A DNA stretch of 64,000 nt, taken from positions 293,237 to 357,236 of the forward strand of contig NZ_JAGPXN010000002.1 of NCBI RefSeq assembly GCF_018070575.1. Direction: 5' to 3'. The stretch is from Micromonospora sp. C31 (GTDB lineage Bacteria > Actinomycetota > Actinomycetes > Mycobacteriales > Micromonosporaceae). Shown here piece by piece: positions 59,101 through 64,000 of this stretch (positions are counted from its first letter, which is position 1; each line of letters starts with the position of its first letter). A model generated the notes under the pieces. That model searched no databases, was not told the DNA's origin, and worked only from the letters and a program-made list of their open reading frames with translations. The position numbers and the translations under genes were made by a program.

Positions 59101-59751
59101 GTGAGTCTGTTCGGGGTCGAGCGGGCACCGGGGTGGCCGGCGGTGCTCACCGACGGGCCGGTGCTGCTGCGGCCCTACCGGCGTTCGGACGCCGCCGCCT
59201 GGTCGGAGGTGCGCCGCGCCAACCGCGGGTGGCTGGCGCCGTGGGAGTCGTCCATCCCCGGCAACTGGCACGAGCTGAACTCGCCGGCCGCGTTCCGCTG
59301 GGTGCACCGCGACCAGCGGCGGTCGGCGCGCACCGGCGAGGGAATGCCGTTCGCCGTCTGCCTGCGCGAGGACGGCCGGGAGCGGCTGGTCGGCCACCTC
59401 AACGTGGGCAGCATCGTGCGGCGCGCGTTCTGCTCGGCGTACGTGGGCTACTGGGTGGACTTCCGGGCAGCCGGTCGCGGCGTCATCCCCACCGCGCTGG
59501 CGCTCGCCGTCGACCACGCGTTCGGCGAGGGTGGGCTGCACCGGGTCGAGGTGAACATCCGCCCCGAGAACCGGCCGTCCCGGCGGGTGGTGGAGAAGCT
59601 GGGGTTCCGCGAGGAGTCGTACCACGTGCGCTACATGCACATCGACGGTGCGTGGCGGGACCACATCGGATACGCGATGACCAGTGAGGAGGTCGCCGCC
59701 GAGGGTGGGCTGCTGGCCCGCTGGCACCGGGTCCGCGCCGCCACCGGGTGA
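59101..59751 (+). CDS. GNAT-family acetyltransferase (RimJ-like)
   Basis: The 216-residue protein has the RimI/RimJ-type pattern VLLRPYRRSDAAAWSEVRRA, LVGHLNVGSIVRRAFCSAYV, YWVDFRAAGRGVIPTALALA (acetyl-CoA binding, seen as AAGRGV) and VNIRPENRPSRRVVEKLGFR. RimJ-like enzymes acetylate N-terminal residues of ribosomal or other proteins. It sits between moeA and sepX as mycobacterial Rv0995. GTG 59101 begins just before the conserved region. Substrate not shown. Confidence 0.88.
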   Translation: MSLFGVERAPGWPAVLTDGPVLLRPYRRSDAAAWSEVRRANRGWLAPWESSIPGNWHELNSPAAFRWVHRDQRRSARTGEGMPFAVCLREDGRERLVGHLNVGSIVRRAFCSAYVGYWVDFRAAGRGVIPTALALAVDHAFGEGGLHRVEVNIRPENRPSRRVVEKLGFREESYHVRYMHIDGAWRDHIGYAMTSEEVAAEGGLLARWHRVRAATG

Positions 59752-59935
59752 GCCGTCCCACGCACGGGATCGGCGCGGCGTGTCAGCATCCGCGTCCACG
59801 GCCCGTAACCTCAAGTAACTGCAAGCTGTGGCAAGCGCTGCTGCATCCGTACGATCCGCGCATCCGACCGCCATCGGTGGAAGATCATGCGGCCGGGCGG
59901 TGGTTGCTCCGAATTCGGTGACGGGAGGGGTGAGG

Positions 59936-60721
59936 GTGCCGACCTCGGTGCTCCTCGCCGTCCTCGCCGCCGCCGGTCTGCTCGCTCTCGCTCCGGCGCT
60001 GGTCCGCCGGTACGACGCCACCGAGCGGCTGGTGGCGGAGCGGGCGCAGTCGACGGCGCGGGTGCTCCAGCGCCGCCGGCGACGCCGCACTGTGCCGGGG
60101 CGCCGCCCGGTGCACCCGCCCCGTAACCTCGTCATAACCCTCAGCGAGGATGCGGGTACGGGCGTGCTCTCCGCGCCCGTCTCCGCGCCTCCCGCCGCGC
60201 GCCGGTCGAAGCGGCTGAGCGCCGTGCCGCCGGCCCCCCGCAAGGGCCGCCGCCGGCCGCCGCCCCGCCGGCACCACCCGCCCGCCGTCTACCGGCGCCG
60301 CCGGGTGCTCGCCGCGCTGCTGCTGCTGAACTTCGTCGAGCTGATCGGCGTGGTCGTGGTCAGCCCCGGCTTCTGGATCAGCTTCGGGGTCACCGCCGCG
60401 CTGCTGGTCACCTACGTCGTACACCTGCGGAGGCTGGCGGTGGCGGATCGCCGGCGGCGGCGGGCGCGGGCCCGGGAGGCGGCGTGGCTGGCCGCACGGC
60501 AGGCCGAGGTGCGGCGCGAGCAGGCCCGGCGCGCGGCGGCCCGCCGGGAGGCGCAGCGCCGCCTGGCGGCCCAGCGCGAGGTGGTACGCCGCGCCGCGAT
60601 GGGCCTGGACCGGCCGGCGGACCTGCCGGCGGCGGCCAACGGCGGCTCCGTCTCCTACCGCCGCTCGGGCGGTCTGCGTGGTCGCCCGTACCAGTCCGGC
60701 CGCGGCTCCCACTCGGCCTGA
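59936..60721 (+). CDS. SepX/GlpR-like divisome membrane protein
   Basis: The 261-residue protein has an N-terminal helix (VPTSVLLAVLAAAGLLALAP), a basic low-complexity middle and two hydrophobic helices (RVLAALLLLNFVELIGVVVV; ISFGVTAALLVTYVVHLRR). A strongly charged helical tail with ARQAEVRREQARRAAARREA follows. In the same position mycobacteria have Rv0996. In Streptomyces the equivalent (SepX, also GlpR) is a component of the cell-division apparatus. GGGAGGGG precedes GTG 59936. The gene ends the syntenic block. Downstream 60722-61038 carries only a methyltransferase remnant. Confidence 0.85.
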   Translation: MPTSVLLAVLAAAGLLALAPALVRRYDATERLVAERAQSTARVLQRRRRRRTVPGRRPVHPPRNLVITLSEDAGTGVLSAPVSAPPAARRSKRLSAVPPAPRKGRRRPPPRRHHPPAVYRRRRVLAALLLLNFVELIGVVVVSPGFWISFGVTAALLVTYVVHLRRLAVADRRRRRARAREAAWLAARQAEVRREQARRAAARREAQRRLAAQREVVRRAAMGLDRPADLPAAANGGSVSYRRSGGLRGRPYQSGRGSHSA

Positions 60722-60738
60722 TGCGGGGCCTGGGCGGA

Positions 60739-60804
60739 CATGCCGGTGCCGGGGGTGTCGTAGCGGCGGGCGGTGTCGTCGTTCCAGACGTCTTCCTGTC
60801 GCAT
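60739..60804 (-). pseudogene. N-terminal fragment of a class I SAM methyltransferase gene
   Basis: From ATG 60804 the frame reads MRQEDVWNDDTARRYDTPGT then GM. This is the usual opening of a common actinomycete methyltransferase that continues with MFAPEVL. Here similarity stops after about 22 codons. The rest of the family (about 230 residues) is missing. The 317-bp region to the tRNA-Ala gene contains nothing else that I can support. Confidence 0.5.
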
Positions 60805-61038
60805 CCACCCCACGCTGCTCACCGGCGCCCGCAATGTCCATCGATTTCGCGTTCGCCGGCGGCCGGTCCGGCGCCTTCGTTGAGATCTTGGTGGCTCACG
60901 GCCCCTGGAGGGGCTGTTTCGTGCCAAGATCCTCGCCGCGCGGGGGGTGGATTCGCGGCGAGGGCGGTGAACCTGTTAGCCTTGGCGCCGGCCCGCCCGG
61001 TGAAAGCCGGGTGGGACCGATGCCGGTCCGCCGGCGGA

Positions 61039-61112
61039 GGGGTTGTGGCGCAGTCCGGTAGCGCACCTCGTTCGCATCGAGGGGGTCAGGGGTTCGAATC
61101 CCCTCAACTCCA
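61039..61112 (+). tRNA. tRNA-Ala(CGC), insertion site of the element
   Basis: The 74-nt gene has an acceptor stem GGGGTTG/CAACTCC with the G3:U70 pair that identifies alanine tRNAs, a D-arm GCGC/GCGC, anticodon stem CCTCG/CGAGG with loop TTCGCAT (anticodon CGC) and T-arm AGGGG-TTCGAAT-CCCCT. The discriminator is A and CCA is not encoded. An integrase gene begins 65 bp downstream on the opposite strand, so its 3' end is the likely attachment core. The other att site is outside the window. Confidence 0.95.
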
Positions 61113-61122
61113 CCCAATATGC

Positions 61123-61150
61123 CAATGGCCAGCGGAAACGCTGGCCATTG
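61123..61150. terminator. Hairpin terminator after int
   Basis: CAATGGCCAGCG pairs perfectly with CGCTGGCCATTG (12 bp) around a GAAA tetraloop. It lies between the tRNA-Ala gene and the end of int and can end transcription from either side. Confidence 0.85.
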
Positions 61151-61176
61151 ATCATTGGGCACAGATCCGGCACAAC

Positions 61177-62424
61177 TCAGTCCGGAAGCCTCACACCAGG
61201 GCGGTCCCCCGCAGCCTCGCGAAGCGCGGTGCTGACGATGTTGCGACGCCGGTTCTTCTTCGGCCACCAGTGCACATACGTCTCCAGCGTGATCCGCAGG
61301 CTGGAGTGCCGTAGCGCGTTCTGCACGTCGGTCGGGTCGGCACCCGAGGTGATGAGGCGAGTAGCGAAGTAGTGCCGCAGGGAGTGGAACGTTCCTTCCT
61401 CGGGCCAGCCCGCAGCCTTGCGCCAACTACGCCACAGGTCGGACCAGCGCTGATCGTGAATCGGCTTGCCCTGGTCGTCGGTGAACAACAGCGAGACCGT
61501 CCGGCGCTTCGCCTGCTTCCCCGGATCGGGGGTCCCGCCGGTGATGTCGGGCAGCTCCACCAACGCGGGCGGGTACTTGCGGACGTGCTCCGCGAGCACT
61601 AGCGCTACGTGATCGTCCAAGTCCACATCCCCCACTGAGCCGGACTTCGGTCGAGCGAGGTAGAACCCGCCGTACTGGCCTTTGTGAAACCGTAGCTGCT
61701 GAACTACGTGCAACTCCTGACGTGAACGATCGATACACCGTTCGCTGTTCTCCAGGCCCAGAACCTCACCCAGGCGCAGCCCTTCGCCCGCACCGCACCA
61801 GATGGCCGCCTGGTAACGGTCAGGAACGACCTTTACCAAGGCAAGCATGTCTTCATCGGTGGGAACCCACTTCGGCGCACGAGATAAACCCCGCAGGATT
61901 GCCGACAGCCGTACCGCTTTGCACGGGTTATCGGAAATCACCTTGTCCGCTACAGCGGCGTTCATGACGGCGTTGAACAGGTTGAAGTATGTCTTCACCG
62001 AGGATTGCGCCACGTTGTTTCGAAGCAGGAGGGCTAGCCACTCCAACACGTCCGTGAGCGTGATCGCCCGCATTTGCCGCTTGCCGACGTGCGGATAGAG
62101 ATGATGCCGGAGACGTGACTCCGTGTGGCGCTGGTAGTCGAGGGCTTGCCCGATCTGCCGCGACAGCCGCCACCGCTCGCCGTACTCACGGAAGGTGATG
62201 TGTCGTTCCGCCTGGTCGATCTTGGTTTCTGCTGCAACGCCCGAGCGGCATTCGAGGTCGAAGGCTTCCGCGTCGGTCTTGCGCTCGAACAGCTTCTCTC
62301 GGGGCTCACCAGCGGCGTCGGCATAGCGCACGCGCCATCGCTTGCCCCTGCCGTGCCGCTTGGAGGGAAGCCGCTTCTTGTCTGGCCCGCGCTTGGTCAG
62401 GTACCACAAGTCATCGATGGGCAT
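61177..62424 (-). CDS. int: Tyrosine-recombinase integrase
   Basis: The 415-residue recombinase has an N-terminal AP2-like/arm-binding part (KRWRVRYADAAGEPREKLFE), a SAM-like core-binding domain (SSVKTYFNLFNAVMNAAVAD) and the catalytic domain. The latter shows the first Arg in GEGLRLGEVLGL, HSLRHYFAT (HxxR) and RHSSLRITLETYVHW (second His and the Tyr nucleophile). It catalyses integration and excision at attB in tRNA-Ala. It lies 1 nt after xis. The usual LGHSS of the family reads LRHSS here. All catalytic residues are present, so it should be active. Confidence 0.93.
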   Translation of the reverse strand: MPIDDLWYLTKRGPDKKRLPSKRHGRGKRWRVRYADAAGEPREKLFERKTDAEAFDLECRSGVAAETKIDQAERHITFREYGERWRLSRQIGQALDYQRHTESRLRHHLYPHVGKRQMRAITLTDVLEWLALLLRNNVAQSSVKTYFNLFNAVMNAAVADKVISDNPCKAVRLSAILRGLSRAPKWVPTDEDMLALVKVVPDRYQAAIWCGAGEGLRLGEVLGLENSERCIDRSRQELHVVQQLRFHKGQYGGFYLARPKSGSVGDVDLDDHVALVLAEHVRKYPPALVELPDITGGTPDPGKQAKRRTVSLLFTDDQGKPIHDQRWSDLWRSWRKAAGWPEEGTFHSLRHYFATRLITSGADPTDVQNALRHSSLRITLETYVHWWPKKNRRRNIVSTALREAAGDRPGVRLPD

Positions 62425-62425
62425 G

Positions 62426-62611
62426 TCAGGCCGCCTTGTCGTGGAACCAGGCCCGCACGTCGGCGGGGTCGTATCGGAGGTGGCGGCCGACGCGGGACGC
62501 GCGGGGGCCGATTCGGCGGTGGCGCCATTGGTAGAGGGTGCCGACGGGGATGCCGAGGAACGCCGACACGTCGGTGACGCTCCACAGCCGTTCGGTGGTG
62601 GGGGTGGTCAT
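62426..62611 (-). CDS. xis: Excisionase (Xis) with HTH_17-type helix-turn-helix
   Basis: The 61-residue protein MTTPTTERLWSVTDVSAFLG continues IPVGTLYQWRHRRIGPRASR and VGRHLRYDPADVRAWFH. This is the MerR-like winged helix typical of excisionases (HTH_17). It binds att DNA to favour excision. Its start overlaps the stop of rep by 4 bp (ATGA), and it ends 1 nt before int. Size, fold and position match AICE xis genes. Confidence 0.93.
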   Translation of the reverse strand: MTTPTTERLWSVTDVSAFLGIPVGTLYQWRHRRIGPRASRVGRHLRYDPADVRAWFHDKAA

Positions 62612-63765
62612 CGGGGTTCCTTTCTGGCTTGCTGTCGTGCCGTTCGAATGCGGTCACCGATGGCGGTGGCGAGTTCGAGTTGCTCGGGCGAGTCGTAGCC
62701 GATGCCGAGGATCTGCCAGTTGTTGACGACCAGGACGTCGGTGTCTTCGGGCAGGCCGGCTTCGGTGAGGGCGGTGTGGATCTGGTGGGTTCGGCGTTCC
62801 GCGCGGAGGTTCTTGAAGGTCGTGGAGTAGATCCGCGATTTGGTGAGGAAGTGGCCTCGGAAGCCGAGCATGTGCGCCCAGTGGCGCAGTTTGAGATCGG
62901 CGTACTGGTCGAGTCCGCCGAGGTCCCACGCGGTTTGGATCATCGCCCTGTGGTGGGCGGTGACCCGCAGTCGGTCGATGTGCGCCTGTGAGCGGATACG
63001 ACGGTCGCCGGTCTCGGTGGCGCCGGTGCCCTTGGTGGCGTACTTGGCGATGTAGCCGGCAAGCCGGGTGTCGGCTACGGCCTGGTCCCCGTCGTCGGCG
63101 GCGTCGTCGATGTCGATGTCGGTGGCGGTGATGTCCTTGACGTCGACCTGTGCGCCCCACCCGAGAGGCAGCACGGTCCCGTCCGGTCGTGCGGTGTCCA
63201 GCTCGACGGAGGAAGCCGCGGAACGCACCGCGTCGGCCAGGACGTCGGCGGTCAGCCACACCGGGGGCGACGAGTCCGGCCCGGATGGGCCATCGGCGCG
63301 GATGACGGCGTGGAAGTGGACCAGGCCGCGCCGCTGGTATTCGGCGACCTTGGCGTAGGAGATCCGCAGGTGTGCCCCGGATGCGCGGACGGTGAGGCCC
63401 CCGGCGGCGGCGACCGCGCGGCGTAGGGCGATGGTGAAGCGGTGCCAGAGTTGGCCGCTGTGTGCCTGCCACAGCACCGCACCCGTGTAGTCGTAGGAGC
63501 CGGTGTCGAGTGGGCTACCGAGCAGCGGATGCCCTTCGGGGTGCCAGCGTCCGCAGGCACAGGGCCGCTTGCCGGGCCGGTTGTGCACCGCACCGAAGGA
63601 CGGGGCGGTGAGGGTGACGAACAGCCGCGTGGACCGGGCCACGGTGTCGGGGACGCCTTTGCCGCCGGACATGCCCGCGTGGATCAGGTGCCAGGCGTCG
63701 GCGGCGTACCGGTCGGCGCAGGACGGGCACACGGCCGATCGGCGGGTGCCACACGGCGCCCACAC
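62608..63765 (-). CDS. Replication initiator of the RepSA type (N-terminus uncertain)
   Basis: RepSA proteins start rolling-circle replication of excised AICEs. The 385-residue frame from GTG 63765 has zinc-binding cysteines (CGTRRSAVCPSCADRYAADA; CACGRWH), the HUH-like GLVHFHAVIRADG and the Tyr-containing LAGYIAKYATKGTG motif. Family proteins are usually about 430-470 residues. The coding frame clearly extends upstream of the GTG (…GVESVKGCLQPVRLLGKFEV…), with no ATG/GTG/TTG in frame back to the neighbouring gene end near 63908. The true start may be a non-standard codon, or a frameshift has occurred. Confidence 0.88.
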   Translation of the reverse strand: MWAPCGTRRSAVCPSCADRYAADAWHLIHAGMSGGKGVPDTVARSTRLFVTLTAPSFGAVHNRPGKRPCACGRWHPEGHPLLGSPLDTGSYDYTGAVLWQAHSGQLWHRFTIALRRAVAAAGGLTVRASGAHLRISYAKVAEYQRRGLVHFHAVIRADGPSGPDSSPPVWLTADVLADAVRSAASSVELDTARPDGTVLPLGWGAQVDVKDITATDIDIDDAADDGDQAVADTRLAGYIAKYATKGTGATETGDRRIRSQAHIDRLRVTAHHRAMIQTAWDLGGLDQYADLKLRHWAHMLGFRGHFLTKSRIYSTTFKNLRAERRTHQIHTALTEAGLPEDTDVLVVNNWQILGIGYDSPEQLELATAIGDRIRTARQQARKEPR

Positions 63766-63907
63766 CTTGCCCTGCCGAGACGCGATCAGGTCACCGCTGC
63801 CGGTGTGCCGGACCTCGAACTTGCCGAGCAGGCGTACCGGTTGCAGGCAGCCTTTGACGCTCTCTACGCCGGTCCGGAACGTGTCAAGGATTTGAGGCCA
63901 GCGGGAG

Positions 63908-64000
63908 TTATGCGGCCTGAGGTTCCGGCTCTGGCTTGTTGATCCACACGTGGTCGGGTAGATCGAGGATCTTCGGCAGGAGCCGGCTGGTGCCGAAGCG
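63908..64000 (-). CDS. C-terminal end of an element gene, partial
   Basis: Thirty codons at the right edge read RFGTSRLLPKILDLPDHVWI and then NKPEPEPQAA before a TAA. The frame is open to the window end. The Pro/Glu tail and position upstream of rep suggest an element gene, perhaps for transfer, but I do not recognise the family from this end alone. Confidence 0.6.
   Translation of the reverse strand, partial: RFGTSRLLPKILDLPDHVWINKPEPEPQAA

Larger units (their letters stand above)
61080..64000. mobile_element. Integrative element of the pSAM2/AICE type, left end
   Basis: The minus-strand order rep, xis, int leading to the 3' end of tRNA-Ala(CGC) is the integration/replication module of actinomycete integrative and conjugative elements such as pSAM2. 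All three genes are tightly packed (4-bp overlap rep/xis, 1-bp gap xis/int). The transfer genes would lie to the right, beyond the window. The element start is placed at the tRNA 3' half, the usual recombination core. The exact boundary is not determined. Confidence 0.85.

Overview
The window is very GC-rich, uses GTG starts freely, and its proteins look like those of Micromonosporaceae. The organism is most likely a Micromonospora or a close relative. This is inferred from family-level resemblance and from gene order shared with other actinobacteria; no search was run.

Layout. (1) 1-5.6 kb is a decayed accessory region around tRNA-Arg(CCT). It holds a partial TetR gene with its operator, fragments of CPBP protease, MscS, DUF2254 and secreted-protein genes, a broken AbiEii-type toxin beside an intact HTH partner, and two copies of a diverged repeat. 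(2) 5.6-13.6 kb has a stand-alone clpP with a PopR/ClgR-type regulator and two tandem operator boxes, a two-helix ion channel with an NAD-binding domain, the 2-oxoacid:ferredoxin oxidoreductase genes korAB, and a wall-anchored surface protein. (3) 13.6-27.6 kb begins with an orphan nuoA and then follows, in outline, the mycobacterial Rv1207-Rv1232c order: folP2, DivIVA-like, tag, DUF3117, O-methyltransferase, htrA, tatB, mrp, DUF1003 and MgtE/CBS. The usual sigE-rseA pair is absent, and paaX, an enoyl-CoA hydratase and pepA are inserted. (4) 27.6-44 kb holds housekeeping and metabolic genes. They include three scattered enzymes resembling those of the ethylmalonyl-CoA pathway (CoA-ester lyase, acyl-CoA dehydrogenase, MaoC hydratase), thioredoxin, an Rv2578c-type radical SAM protein and a TrmH methyltransferase. 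(5) 44-53 kb contains PH-domain and small membrane proteins, a SigE-family sigma factor coupled to a membrane-anchored partner, PHP, MarC, a RecB-like nuclease, an MpaB-family protein and Fur. (6) 53.2-60.7 kb matches mycobacterial Rv0991c-Rv0996: a Ruc/FmdB zinc-ribbon protein with a perfect CIRCE element, 5-formyl-THF cyclo-ligase, galU, moeA, rimJ-like and SepX/GlpR. A diguanylate cyclase is inserted before galU. (7) 61.0-64.0 kb is the end of an integrative element of the pSAM2/AICE type inserted at tRNA-Ala(CGC), with int, xis and a replication initiator. It continues past the right edge.

The best leads are the regulatory sites that match neighbouring genes (PopR boxes before clpP, CIRCE before the Ruc homologue), the sigma factor with a long low-complexity tail, and the element at tRNA-Ala. 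No CRISPR array, rRNA or recognisable secondary-metabolite cluster was seen.
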